64,000 bases of DNA from Microbacterium festucae (GCF_025421715.1 NZ_JAOEFC010000001.1:62001-126000); one strand, 5' to 3'. Shown: positions 1 through 10,409, counted from the first letter of the stretch. Made by a program: numbers and translations. The notes: generated by a model not told the origin, from the sequence alone.

Positions 1-1324
1 CGTCGTCGCGCACCCGCACCTCGAGGCGGTCTTCGGAGCGCTCGGCGATGATCTCGACCTCGCCCTCCTTGTCGGCCAGGCCGTGCTCGACCGCGTTGGT
101 GACCAACTCGGTCAGCGCGAGGGCGAGCGGCGTGGCGTACTCGCTGGGGAGGGTGCCGAACGTGCCGGTCTTGCGCGTGCGCGCCCGGGTGTTGGGGGAA
201 GCGGCCACCTCGGCGACGAGCTTCAGCACCCGGTTGAACACGTCGTCGAAGTCGACGTTCTGCGCGAGGCCCTCCGAGAGGGTGTCGTGCACAACGGCGA
301 TCGCCGACACGCGGCGCATGGCGTGGGTGAGGGCGTCGCGGGCGTCCTCGGAGTGGGTGCGCCGCGACTGGATGCGCAGCAGCGATGCGACGGTCTGCAG
401 GTTGTTCTTCACCCGGTGGTGGATCTCGCGGATCGTCGCGTCCTTGGTGATGAGCTCCTGCTCCTGGTGACGGATCTCGGTGACGTCGCGGCACAGCACC
501 ACCGCGCCCACGCGGGTGCGGTGGTCGCGCAGCGGGATCGTGCGCAGTGACACCGTCACGCCGCGGGCCTCGATGTCGGCACGCCAGGGTGCGCGACCGG
601 CCATGACGATGGGCAGCGACTCGTCGAACTCGCGGTTGGCGGGCAGGATGCCGGTGGTGACGGCCAGCAGGTCCTCCCCCTCCAGCTCGTCGTCGAAGCC
701 GAGGCGGTTGAACGCCGACAGCGCGTTGGGGCTGGCGAAGGTGGTGATCCCGTCCACGTCGAGGCGGATGAGGCCGTCGGAGGCGCGCGGCGCACCGCGG
801 CGCGGCGAGGTGGGCGCGGCCAGGTCGGGGAAGTCGGCGGTGGCGATCATGCCGAACAGGTCGTCGGCGCAGTCGTTGAACGTGATCTGCTGGCGCGAGG
901 GCGTGCGCGCCTCGCCGAGGTTGGTGTGCCGGGTGAGCACGCCGACGACGACGGGCGCCGACGAGTCGGTGCCCAGGGCGCGCACGATCGGCACCGCCCG
1001 CACCCGAGTGGGGGTCTCTTCGAACCAGTCGGGCGAGGCCGAGTCGACGATGCGCAGCTGCGTGAAGGCGTCGTTGACCTGGGTGCGCCACTGCGGCCGC
1101 ACGAGGTCGCCGACGATGTCACGGTAGAACAGCGTCGCCGCACCGCTCGGACGGGTGTGGGCCACCGCGATGAACGAGTCGTCGGCCGTCGGCACCCACA
1201 CGACGATGTCGGCGAAGGCGAGGTCGGCCAGCAGCTGTCCGTCGCCGGCGAGGCGGTGCAGCCACTCGACGTCGGCTTCGCTGGAGCGGCCCTGGGCGTA
1301 CACGAGATCGCTGAGTGTCGACAC
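1..1324 (-). CDS. pdtaS: PdtaS-like cytosolic sensor histidine kinase (3' end beyond window)
   Basis: Two-component sensor kinase of the HisKA_2 class; in mycobacteria PdtaS phosphorylates PdtaR, an ANTAR RNA-binding antiterminator. About 441 residues are visible of roughly 490 usual. There is no membrane segment. A GAF-like N-terminal region (about 10-140) is followed by a PAS-like region (about 190-280). The phospho-acceptor box EIHHRVKNNLQTVASLLRI has its histidine near residue 302, and the ATPase N box ALTELVTNAVEHG is near 403-415; the G boxes lie past base 1. The GTG start is chosen because a TAGCCT -10 box (1331-1336) ends 6 bases before it, as for a leaderless mRNA. The next gene in this direction ends at 1463, so this looks like an independent unit. 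Confidence 0.9.
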   Translation of the reverse strand, partial: MSTLSDLVYAQGRSSEADVEWLHRLAGDGQLLADLAFADIVVWVPTADDSFIAVAHTRPSGAATLFYRDIVGDLVRPQWRTQVNDAFTQLRIVDSASPDWFEETPTRVRAVPIVRALGTDSSAPVVVGVLTRHTNLGEARTPSRQQITFNDCADDLFGMIATADFPDLAAPTSPRRGAPRASDGLIRLDVDGITTFASPNALSAFNRLGFDDELEGEDLLAVTTGILPANREFDESLPIVMAGRAPWRADIEARGVTVSLRTIPLRDHRTRVGAVVLCRDVTEIRHQEQELITKDATIREIHHRVKNNLQTVASLLRIQSRRTHSEDARDALTHAMRRVSAIAVVHDTLSEGLAQNVDFDDVFNRVLKLVAEVAASPNTRARTRKTGTFGTLPSEYATPLALALTELVTNAVEHGLADKEGEVEIIAERSEDRLEVRVRDD

Positions 1325-1462
1325 GAGTCCAGGCTACCGACCCGGCGCTCGGCACGTGCGCGCCGGCGCCGGAGGAACCCGGTGGCGCCGGGGGTCTCGG
1401 TGGGGTCCGGGGTCTCGGGAGCGGGGTCGGTTCGGACGGGCAGTCCGGGTCGGGCACCGGCC

Positions 1463-2695
1463 TCAGGCCGTGCGCGCGAGCTGCGGGGTGCGGCGCGGGC
1501 CGGATGCGGCGGCGCGGGGTGCGGGCGACCGGTCGATCGCATCCTCGGTGAACCGCCGCAGGGCCGCCGCCAGCGGCGAGCGCCCCGCGGCGCGCCCGGC
1601 CGGCTGTGCGGTGAGCAGCGCGGCATCCGTCGCCTTCTGGTCCCAGGGGGCGAAGGAGATGTCGGACAGCCCGGCGAAGCGCTCGAGGGTGCGGCGCACC
1701 TGCCCTCGTGCGTCGATGCCGAGGGCGCCGTTGCGGGTCTTGTTGACGAGCACCCGCAGCGGGGTGGCGCCGATCACGGCGCGCAGCTCTGCGTGCCCGC
1801 GCACGAAGCGCGAGACCCCGACGGGGTCGGCGGCGCACACCCCCACCACGAGGTCGGCGGCCGAGAGGGCGGCGAGGGTCGCGGCGTTCCGGCGCGGACC
1901 CTCCAGGTCGCTGACGATCTCCTCGTCGCGCTCGAGCGGCCCCGCGAGGTCGACCACGGTCATCTGCACCCAGTCGCGGCAGACGTCGAGCGCGGCCACG
2001 ACCCGCTCGTGCGAGAGCTCGGGCCAGCGGGCGGGGCGGTTGATGCCGGCGAGCACCTCCACGGGCCCCAGCGGCACGGCGATGCGCTGCAGCTCGGCGA
2101 CGGTCAGCGCCCCGCGTGCAGCCTGGCGGCACGCGGCAGGGAACCCGGGGCCCTCGTCGGCGATGCCCAGCGACAGGGCGAGCGAGGGCGCGTGGGAGTC
2201 GGCGTCGACGAGGCCGACGCGGTGACCGCGGCGGGCGAGCTCGACCGCGATACCGGTCGCGACCGTGGTGCGTCCCGGCGCGCCGGCGGGGCCCCACACC
2301 GCGATCACGCGGCCGCGCTCGGAGGGGCCGGTAGCCGCGGCGGCGGGCTCCCGCAGGAAGTCGGCGGCCGGCGCCGTGTCGTCGTGGGCCGCGACCCCGA
2401 ACATCTCGGCCAGGCGGTGGCCGGAGGCGCCGATGCAGCGGGCCACGATCCGCACCGAGAACCGGTCGCACACGGCGACGAGATCGGCGGTCAGGCCGTC
2501 GCGGGTCGCGTCGATGATGAGCACGTCGGCCCGGCTGAGCGCGGCGAGCACCTGTGCCGACAGCGGCCCCGCCACGGCGTCGGCGACAGCCTCCGCCGGG
2601 GCGCGGGCGGCGACGAGCTCGACCTCCGCACCGTCGTCGCGCAGCGACTCGGCGAGGGCGCCGGCCCCCGCGGTCACCGCCAGCAGCACCTTCAC
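1463..2695 (-). CDS. CpaE/TadZ-like P-loop ATPase
   Basis: 410-residue protein of the MinD/ParA-like superfamily, closest in layout to CpaE/TadZ pilus-assembly ATPases. Residues 1-115 form a receiver-like region without an obvious phosphorylation site. The P-loop at about 135-144 reads GPAGAPGRTT, so the usual lysine is arginine, and VDADSHAPSLALSLG follows as the switch region. The GTG start overlaps the stop of the SAF-domain gene upstream by 4 bases (GTGA), implying translational coupling. The C-terminal 50 residues are Arg/Pro/Ala-rich and probably disordered. The rest of a Flp/Tad pilus locus is absent here, so a pilus role is inference. Confidence 0.8.
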   Translation of the reverse strand: MKVLLAVTAGAGALAESLRDDGAEVELVAARAPAEAVADAVAGPLSAQVLAALSRADVLIIDATRDGLTADLVAVCDRFSVRIVARCIGASGHRLAEMFGVAAHDDTAPAADFLREPAAAATGPSERGRVIAVWGPAGAPGRTTVATGIAVELARRGHRVGLVDADSHAPSLALSLGIADEGPGFPAACRQAARGALTVAELQRIAVPLGPVEVLAGINRPARWPELSHERVVAALDVCRDWVQMTVVDLAGPLERDEEIVSDLEGPRRNAATLAALSAADLVVGVCAADPVGVSRFVRGHAELRAVIGATPLRVLVNKTRNGALGIDARGQVRRTLERFAGLSDISFAPWDQKATDAALLTAQPAGRAAGRSPLAAALRRFTEDAIDRSPAPRAAASGPRRTPQLARTA

Positions 2696-3387
2696 GGCGT
2701 CGTCCCCGGTGCCTCGGAGCCGTCGTCCGCGGCGGCCTCCGCAGCGGCGTCGGTGCCGGCCCCCGACAACGGCACCACCGACAGGCTCGCGCCGGCGGCG
2801 ACGGCGGCGAGGGTGTCGGCCACGTCGGCCCGGTCGATGACGAGCTCGAGCGACGCGCCGGCCGAGGCCACGACACCGTCGTCGGTGGCGACGGCGGCGA
2901 CCGTGGCGGCGGGCACGAGGATGCGCGGGGTGTCGAAGCGGCCGCCCTCCAGCGGAGCCGCCGACCACACCTCGACCACGCTGCCCGGCACGATGGCGGC
3001 CGGCACATCGGTGGCGCTGTCGACGACCACCGTCGTCGTGCGTGCTGCTCCGGCGTCGCCGACCGCGCTGCGCGGGATGAGTTCGCCGGCGGCGATCGTG
3101 CGGGTCGCGACGGCGCCCGGCTCGAGCAGTCCCGGCGCGGTGTACGCCTCGCCCACCTGGCCGAGGGCGACCTCGACGACCCGCAGGTCGTCGCCGGAGA
3201 CCGCCTCGCCGGGCACGATCGTGCGGGTCGCGGCGAACACCGGCACCGTGGTGCGCGCGACGGCGACGACGGCCCACACCCCGGCGATCGAAGCGGCGAT
3301 CAGCGCGACGCCGAGCAGGAACCGCGCATCCGACCAGAAGGCGCGGGCCCGGGGACGGGCGGCATCGGCGGTGGTCATGCACCCCAT
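2692..3387 (-). CDS. SAF domain membrane protein (CpaB/RcpC-like)
   Basis: 231-residue protein with one N-terminal membrane segment (about 24-46, FLLGVALIAASIAGVWAVVA) followed by an extracytoplasmic SAF-like domain (about 50-115, with TRTIVPGEAVSGDDLRVVEV and TRTIAAGELIPRSAV). SAF domains in CpaB proteins act at the periplasmic/outer face of Flp pilus machines; in actinobacteria orphan copies are common and of unknown role. A second ATG at 3378 is an alternative start. A TAACGT -10 box (3415-3420) would give a leader of about 20-30 bases. It forms a two-gene operon with the CpaE-like ATPase. The C-terminal tail after about 215 is acidic and low-complexity. Confidence 0.8.
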   Translation of the reverse strand: MGCMTTADAARPRARAFWSDARFLLGVALIAASIAGVWAVVAVARTTVPVFAATRTIVPGEAVSGDDLRVVEVALGQVGEAYTAPGLLEPGAVATRTIAAGELIPRSAVGDAGAARTTTVVVDSATDVPAAIVPGSVVEVWSAAPLEGGRFDTPRILVPAATVAAVATDDGVVASAGASLELVIDRADVADTLAAVAAGASLSVVPLSGAGTDAAAEAAADDGSEAPGTTP

Positions 3388-3414
3388 GGTGACCGAGCGA
3401 TCCGATGCGCGACG

Positions 3415-3420
3415 ACGTTA
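3415..3420 (-). promoter_or_regulatory. -10 box for the SAF/CpaE-like operon
   Basis: TAACGT on the minus strand, 27 bases upstream of the ATG at 3387. It overlaps a perfect DnaA-box 9-mer on the opposite strand at 3418-3426, so DnaA could in principle compete with polymerase. No clear -35 was assigned. Confidence 0.45.
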
Positions 3421-3426
3421 TCCACA
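3418..3426 (+). promoter_or_regulatory. DnaA box (consensus TTATCCACA)
   Basis: Exact match to the bacterial DnaA-box consensus, in the 89-base divergent gap between the SAF gene and the small helix-turn-helix gene. Chance matches to a 9-mer are not rare genome-wide, but A/T-rich words are scarce in this DNA and further TTGTCCACA copies lie at 4444 and 4468. Confidence 0.5.
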
Positions 3427-3464
3427 ACCCGGCGCGGGGCCGTCCGCTCGCGGCGGACGCGGCA

Positions 3465-3470
3465 GATAAT
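3465..3470 (+). promoter_or_regulatory. -10 box, leaderless promoter of the HTH gene
   Basis: GATAAT ends 6 bases before the ATG at 3477, so transcription is expected to start at or next to the start codon. Confidence 0.55.
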
Positions 3471-3476
3471 GGCCTC

Positions 3477-3758
3477 ATGCCCGAGCACCCGTCTGATCCC
3501 GCGCGCCTGCTGACTCCCGCGCAAGTGGGAGAGATGCTGCAGGTGACCGTCGATGAGGTGCTCGCCCTCGTGCTCGACGGACGCCTGTCGGGCATGCGCG
3601 TCGGATCGCCGGCGCAGTGGCGCGTCACCCCCGACAGCGTCGAGGCCTACCTCGACGACCAGGCCGAAGAGGCGCGGCGCATCGCGCTGTGGCGGGAGTC
3701 CAACGCCGCCAGCTTCCCCGAACTGTGGGGGCGCGGGGCGGTGCGCCGCCCCGACTGA
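3477..3758 (+). CDS. Small helix-turn-helix (excisionase/MerR-like) DNA-binding protein
   Basis: 93-residue protein. Residues 11-60 (LLTPAQVGEMLQVTVDEVLA, then an RVGSPAQWRVTPDSVEAYL wing) match the winged helix-turn-helix of the excisionase/MerR family (HTH_17 type). The C-terminal 35 residues are charged and lack a recognisable domain. The ATG at 3477 is preferred over upstream starts because an AGATAAT -10 box ends at 3470, six bases before it, and there is no Shine-Dalgarno, as in a leaderless gene. No integrase or phage gene is nearby, so a role in recombination is unlikely; such proteins are usually housekeeping regulators of unknown target. Confidence 0.8.
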   Translation: MPEHPSDPARLLTPAQVGEMLQVTVDEVLALVLDGRLSGMRVGSPAQWRVTPDSVEAYLDDQAEEARRIALWRESNAASFPELWGRGAVRRPD

Positions 3759-3775
3759 GCAGGTCGGGCTGGGTC

Positions 3776-3831
3776 CAGCCCGCTCAGGGGATCTCGGCCG
3801 ACGGGTCAGCCCGCTCAGGGGATCTCGGCCG
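3776..3831. repeat. 25-bp direct repeat spanning a gene's 3' end
   Basis: An identical 25-base word beginning CAGCCCGCTCAGGGGATC occurs at 3776-3800 and 3807-3831, 31 bases apart. The right copy contains the stop codon (3815-3817) and last codons of the minus-strand gene, so the left copy is a duplicated gene end lying in the convergent gap. It looks like a recent slippage or template-switch duplication. Confidence 0.85.
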
Positions 3832-4405
3832 GAGCATCCGCCCGCACGGCGGCGATCGCGGTGAAGGTGACGAGTCGATGGCCGGTGACGCTGTGCGGAT
3901 GCCGCGGCGCCGCGGTGTCGTGCAGCGCCAGGTCGAGGTGGTCGGCGCCGGCGCGATCGATCGTGCCGGTCAGCTGCCGCCCGTCGGCCAGGTGCACCGT
4001 CACCGGAACGCGCCGGCGCGCGAGATCGCGCAGCACGAACCCGAAGGTCATGCGGCGACGCAGCGTCTCCCCCGGTGCGGCGTCCCGCGCACTGGCGAGC
4101 AGGGCGGCGTGCGGCAGCGCGAGGGCGGTCACCGCGTGCAGCGGTGCGATGACCGGACCCGATCTGCGCGCCTCGGAGGCCAGCGCGCACCAGTCGGCTC
4201 CGACGGCCGTCATCCGGCCGGTCAACGACGTGCCGCCGTGCAGGTCGAGCGCGAGATCGTGGTCGAGCAGAGCCACCAGCCGGTCGTGCAACTCGATGCG
4301 TGACAGTCGCAGCCGCTCGGCCTCGGTGTCCAGCGCGGCGCGCTCGGCCTCCCATTCGGAGTCGAGCTGATCTTCGAGGTCTTCGAAGAACCGATCCCAG
4401 CGCAC
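3815..4405 (-). CDS. Conserved hypothetical protein with two Sm-like strand motifs
   Basis: 196-residue soluble protein, not assigned to a named family. The N-terminal 45 residues are charged and probably helical (MRWDRFFEDLEDQLDSEWEA). Two segments, about 50-75 (LDLHGGTSLTGRMTAVGADW) and 130-155 (VTVHLADGRQLTGTIDRAGA), share the strand-turn-strand pattern of Sm/YlxS-like barrels, suggesting a duplicated small beta-barrel; this is inference. The GTG start is supported by a TAGCCT -10 box (4412-4417) ending 6 bases upstream and by the absence of a Shine-Dalgarno. It is convergent with the HTH gene. No function is claimed. Confidence 0.75.
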   Translation of the reverse strand: MRWDRFFEDLEDQLDSEWEAERAALDTEAERLRLSRIELHDRLVALLDHDLALDLHGGTSLTGRMTAVGADWCALASEARRSGPVIAPLHAVTALALPHAALLASARDAAPGETLRRRMTFGFVLRDLARRRVPVTVHLADGRQLTGTIDRAGADHLDLALHDTAAPRHPHSVTGHRLVTFTAIAAVRADAPAEIP

Positions 4406-4443
4406 GACGCGAGGCTAGAGCAGCACCGGCGCGGCCGCGGATG

Positions 4444-4476
4444 TTGTCCACAGCGCCCTCGCGCCGCTTGTCCACA
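4444..4476 (+). promoter_or_regulatory. Pair of DnaA boxes (TTGTCCACA)
   Basis: TTGTCCACA at 4444-4452 and 4468-4476, same orientation, start-to-start spacing 24 bases. This 9-mer is the preferred DnaA box in high-GC actinobacteria. A one-mismatch copy in inverse orientation (TTGTCCACG) lies at 4592-4600, overlapping the Shine-Dalgarno of the following gene. The pair sits in the 205-base divergent gap upstream of the Rv3235-like gene. Confidence 0.5.
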
Positions 4477-4610
4477 GTGAAAGGATTCTCATCCTGTCGG
4501 GCGTGTCGCTGTGCTCTACTCGTGCCACGTCGCATCCCACCGGCGGTTGCTCTGCGGGTCGGGATCGCGCTCCTGCTGTGAACCCCCGCCCCGTGGACAA
4601 GGAGGCCGCC

Positions 4611-5051
4611 ATGGTCCCGCCGTCGTCATCGTCGGAGCGGTCGCCGCGTCGAGGCGCCACCGCTCTGCAGGTGGCCGAGTACTTCGCTCCCCAGCGCACC
4701 TCGACCGATGATCTCCCCGCCGCCGAACCCCTGCTGAAGAACCTCGCGATCGGAGTGCTGGAGGTGCTCGCGGGTGTACGCGAGGTCGATCAGCTCGCCC
4801 GATGGCTCGGCGAAGACGCATACCGCGTGCTCGTGACGCGCGCGAACCTGTCTGCCCGCGCCCGCAGCGCCCGCGGGGTGAGCGCCCAGCGTCCGGCGCA
4901 TCAGATCCTGTCGATCCGCGCCTGCTCCCCCGCCGACGGGGTCGTCGAAGGCGTCGTCATCTCCGCCGGCCCCGCCCGCACCCGCGCGATCGCCATCCGC
5001 CTCGAAGGCTGGGACGGCCGCTGGCGCGCCACCTCGCTCTCCCTCCTCTGA
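4611..5051 (+). CDS. Rv3235-like protein (DUF6459 family)
   Basis: 146-residue protein of the actinobacterial Rv3235 family, typically encoded near secA. A disordered Ser/Arg-rich start (1-20) precedes a helical core (LLKNLAIGVLEVLAGVREVD, about 43-62; then QLARWLGEDAYRVLVTRANL) and a C-terminal strand-rich half whose AHQILSIRACSPADGVVEGV and RAIAIRLEGWDGRWRATSL resemble an NTF2-like fold. Function is unknown. The ATG at 4611 is chosen because AAGGAGG lies 6 bases upstream; longer upstream extensions have no ribosome site. It is followed by the repeat-filled gene-free region. Confidence 0.85.
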   Translation: MVPPSSSSERSPRRGATALQVAEYFAPQRTSTDDLPAAEPLLKNLAIGVLEVLAGVREVDQLARWLGEDAYRVLVTRANLSARARSARGVSAQRPAHQILSIRACSPADGVVEGVVISAGPARTRAIAIRLEGWDGRWRATSLSLL

Positions 5052-5092
5052 CCCCTCCCTGAGGCAGGAGCGGTCCGCGCAAGTGGGACCGG

Positions 5093-5146
5093 GATCGGGT
5101 GAGCCGGTCGGATCGGCTGAGCCGGTCGGATCGGGTGAGCTGGTCG
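5093..5146. repeat. 18-bp tandem repeat, three copies
   Basis: Units start at 5093, 5111 and 5129 with core GATCGGGTGAGCCGGTCG; the second and third copies differ at one position each. The block lies 41 bases after the stop of the Rv3235-like gene in an otherwise gene-free region. Confidence 0.85.
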
Positions 5147-5148
5147 CC

Positions 5149-5210
5149 GGCTCCTCGAGTCGGGCTGGCGGCTCCTCGCGTCGGGCTGGCGGCTTCTCGA
5201 GTCGGTTGGC
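5149..5210. repeat. 21-bp tandem repeat, three copies
   Basis: Units start at 5149, 5170 and 5191 with core GGCTCCTCGAGTCGGGCTGG; the third copy has lost one base. It abuts the 18-bp block. Between 5211 and about 5420 no gene or repeat is evident; the DNA is GC-rich and contains two GGCATCCGCC words at 5352 and 5378. Confidence 0.85.
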
Positions 5211-5422
5211 GGCACCCGATGACGTGACGCCTGTCCCCGCATCCGACTGGGCGCGACCCCGGAGCGCACCGCACTCCGCCCGTGCACTCGGTGGACCATC
5301 CGCCCCCTGATGCGCGCCGCGCCCCCAACTCGGGCCTGGCACTCGGCGGATGGCATCCGCCCGCGCGCCCGGCCCGTGGCATCCGCCCGCCGCTCCCCCG
5401 CCAGGCACCATGCCGCGACCGC

Positions 5423-6140
5423 ATCCCGCATTCGACGGATGCCGCATGGCCGACCCACCATCCGCGAGACCGACCCCGTCTCCACGTCCCGGAAAACGCG
5501 GCTCCTGCAGCCATCACCCACCATTTGCGAGACACACCCACGCGCCAGGTCCCGCGAAATGCGGTTCTACGGGCCCCGACTCACCATTCGCGGGACAACC
5601 CCACGCGGCAGGTCCCACAGAATGCGAGTCCTCCAGCGACCACCCACCGTCTGCGAGACACCCCCACGCGCTACGTCCCACAGAATGCGAGTCCTCCAGC
5701 GGCCACCCACCGTCTGCGGGACACGCCCGCGCACCATGTCCCGCAAAGTGCGGGTACACGGGCATCGATCCACCATTCGCGGGACGCAACCGAGCCGCAT
5801 GTCCCACATAGTGCGAATGCGCCGGCCTCAACCCGCGATCCCCGGGACGCGCTCGCGCACCATGTCGCACAAACTGCGGATGCCACCCAACCCAGCATCC
5901 GAGGGACGCACCCACGAACCGTGTCCCGCGAAGTGCGAGTGCACCGACCTCAAACCGTCATTCGCGGGACGCGCTCGCGCACTGTGTCCCACGGAGTGCG
6001 AGTGCACCGACCTCAAACCGTCATTCGCGGGACGCGCTCGAGAACCATGTCCCGCAAAGTGCCGGTACGCCGGCCGCGACCCGCCGATCGCGGGACGCAC
6101 CCACGCGCCACGTCCCACAAACCGCGCCCCGCCACCAGGC
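5423..6140. repeat. 63-bp palindromic tandem-repeat array, 11-12 copies
   Basis: Units begin with GTCCC(G/A)CAAAGTGCG-like sequence at 5486, 5549, 5612, 5675, 5738, 5801, 5864, 5923, 5986, 6049 and 6112; a decayed copy is at 5423. Every step is 63 bases except 5864 to 5923 (59). Each unit also carries the inverse arm ending CGCGGGAC 38-47 bases in. In the units at 5549 and 5923 the arms GTCCCGCGAA and TTCGCGGGAC are perfect 10-base inverted repeats around 28 bases, and the unit at 5738 adds an internal CCCGC-AAAGT-GCGGG hairpin. Although 63 is a multiple of three, no frame shows the strong GC third-position bias of neighbouring genes, so I read it as non-coding. It lies between the 3' ends of two convergent genes. 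Confidence 0.9.
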
Positions 6141-6170
6141 CCCGCCCCGGGCCGCGCCGCGCCCCGCGCC

Positions 6171-7394
6171 CTACTGCCGGTACGACGACAGGAAGTTGCC
6201 GAGGCGCTCGATGGCCTCGGTGAGCACGCGGGCTTCGGGGAGGGTGACGATGCGGAAGTGGTCGGGCGTCGGCCAGTTGAATCCGGTGCCCTGCACGAGC
6301 AGCACGTGCTCGGCGACGAGGAAGTCGTAGACGAACTTGGCGTCGTCGCGGATGTCGTAGACCTTGGGGTCGAGGCGCGGGAACGCGTAGAGCGCTCCCC
6401 GCGGCTTGACGCACTCGACACCCGGGATGGCGGTGAGCGCCGCGTAGGCGGCATCCCGCTGCTCGTGGAGTCGCCCGGTGGGGGCGATGAGCGAGTTGAT
6501 CGACTGCACCCCCGACAGCGCGGCCTGCACGGCGTGCTGCGCCGGCACGTTGGGGCAGAGCCGGGTGGAGGCGAGCAGCTGGATGCCTTCGAGGAAGCCC
6601 TCGGCGTGCTTCTGCGGCCCGGTGATGACCATCCATCCCGAGCGGTAGCCGGCCACCCGGTAGGTCTTGGACAGACCGTTGAAGGTGAGGCAGAGCAGGT
6701 CGGGGGCGAGAGTTGCGAGCGGGATGTGCTCGGCGTCGTCGAAGAGGATGCGGTCGTAGATCTCATCCGACAGCAGGAGCAGCTCGTGCTCGCGCGCGAT
6801 CTCGACGATCCCCTTCAGCACCTCGCGGCTGTAGACGGCGCCGGTGGGGTTGTTCGGGTTGATGACGACGATCGCCTTGGTGCGCTCGGTGATGAGCGAG
6901 CGCATGTGCTCGAGGTCGGGCTGCCAGTCGTTGTCGGGGTCGCAGCGGTAGTGCAGGGGCGTGCCGCCGGCGAGGCTGGTCATCGCGGTCCACAGCGGGT
7001 AGTCCGGCGACGGGATGAGCACCTCGTCACCGGTGTCCAGCAGCGCCTGCATGGTCATGGTGATCAGCTCCGACACGCCGTTGCCGAGGTACACGTGGTC
7101 GGGATCGAACTGCGGGAAGCCGGGGACCTGCTCGTAGCGGGAGACGACGGCGCGGCGGGCCGACATGATGCCGCGGCTGTCGCTGTAGCCGTGCGCGTGC
7201 GGGATGGCCTCGATCATGTCGCGCACGATCTGGAACGGCGCTTCGAACCCGAACACCGCCGGGTTGCCGGTGTTGAGCTTGAGGATCGTGTGGCCGTCGG
7301 CTTCGAGGCGATCGGCCTCGACGAGGGCGGCACCACGGATCTCGTAGAGGACGTCCTTGAGCTTCGACGACTGATCCAGGATGCGCGGTGTCAT
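6171..7394 (-). CDS. alaA: Alanine/aspartate-type pyridoxal-phosphate aminotransferase (AlaA-like)
   Basis: 407-residue class I aminotransferase, cytosolic, expected to interconvert pyruvate and alanine with glutamate/2-oxoglutarate. Diagnostic segments are the N-terminal KLNTGNPAVFGFEAP, SPDYPLWTAMTSLAGG, the substrate-carboxylate loop VINPNNPTGAVYSREVL, LLLLSDEIYDRILFD, and the pyridoxal-binding lysine in FNGLSKTYRVAGYRSGWM near residue 245. Length matches the AlaA/AlaT group. The ATG at 7394 is chosen because a TATCCT -10 box (7401-7406) ends 6 bases before it; upstream codons in frame look non-coding. It sits alone between the repeat array and secA. Confidence 0.93.
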   Translation of the reverse strand: MTPRILDQSSKLKDVLYEIRGAALVEADRLEADGHTILKLNTGNPAVFGFEAPFQIVRDMIEAIPHAHGYSDSRGIMSARRAVVSRYEQVPGFPQFDPDHVYLGNGVSELITMTMQALLDTGDEVLIPSPDYPLWTAMTSLAGGTPLHYRCDPDNDWQPDLEHMRSLITERTKAIVVINPNNPTGAVYSREVLKGIVEIAREHELLLLSDEIYDRILFDDAEHIPLATLAPDLLCLTFNGLSKTYRVAGYRSGWMVITGPQKHAEGFLEGIQLLASTRLCPNVPAQHAVQAALSGVQSINSLIAPTGRLHEQRDAAYAALTAIPGVECVKPRGALYAFPRLDPKVYDIRDDAKFVYDFLVAEHVLLVQGTGFNWPTPDHFRIVTLPEARVLTEAIERLGNFLSSYRQ

Positions 7395-7464
7395 CGCATC
7401 AGGATATCGGCGCCGCGCCCGTGCCAATCGGCGGCGCGTGGCCTGCACGCGCCGCCGACGGCAC

Positions 7465-10257
<2,793 letters not shown>

Positions 10258-10409
10258 GGAGGGTCTCCATCTGTCGGGTGCGGGCGACGATGACACAGCG
10301 CCCGGTCGCACGCGCACGGGTACGGCACGACTTCCCATGTTATCCGCCCGTGACCTTTGCGGTTGCTGTGCACCGCCGTCCTGTCGGTCGGGGACTCGGC
10401 GCGGCGCCA

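Noticed and set aside
926..3469. Plus-strand open frame across the kinase, CpaE and SAF genes
   Set aside because: Antisense to three recognised genes; composition is Gly/Arg/Ala-rich without any family match.
3477..3758. Excisionase of an integrated element
   Set aside because: No integrase, attachment repeats or phage genes are nearby; the fold alone does not imply a mobile element.
5423..6140. CRISPR array
   Set aside because: The bases between the conserved arms are themselves semi-conserved, the repeat is a continuous 63-base tandem unit, arms are inverted within each unit, and no cas genes are present.
5282..6223. Open frame with a 21-residue repeat over the 63-bp array
   Set aside because: Several frames on both strands are open here because the period is divisible by three; none shows the GC-rich third positions of real genes nearby, and no ribosome site or start context fits.
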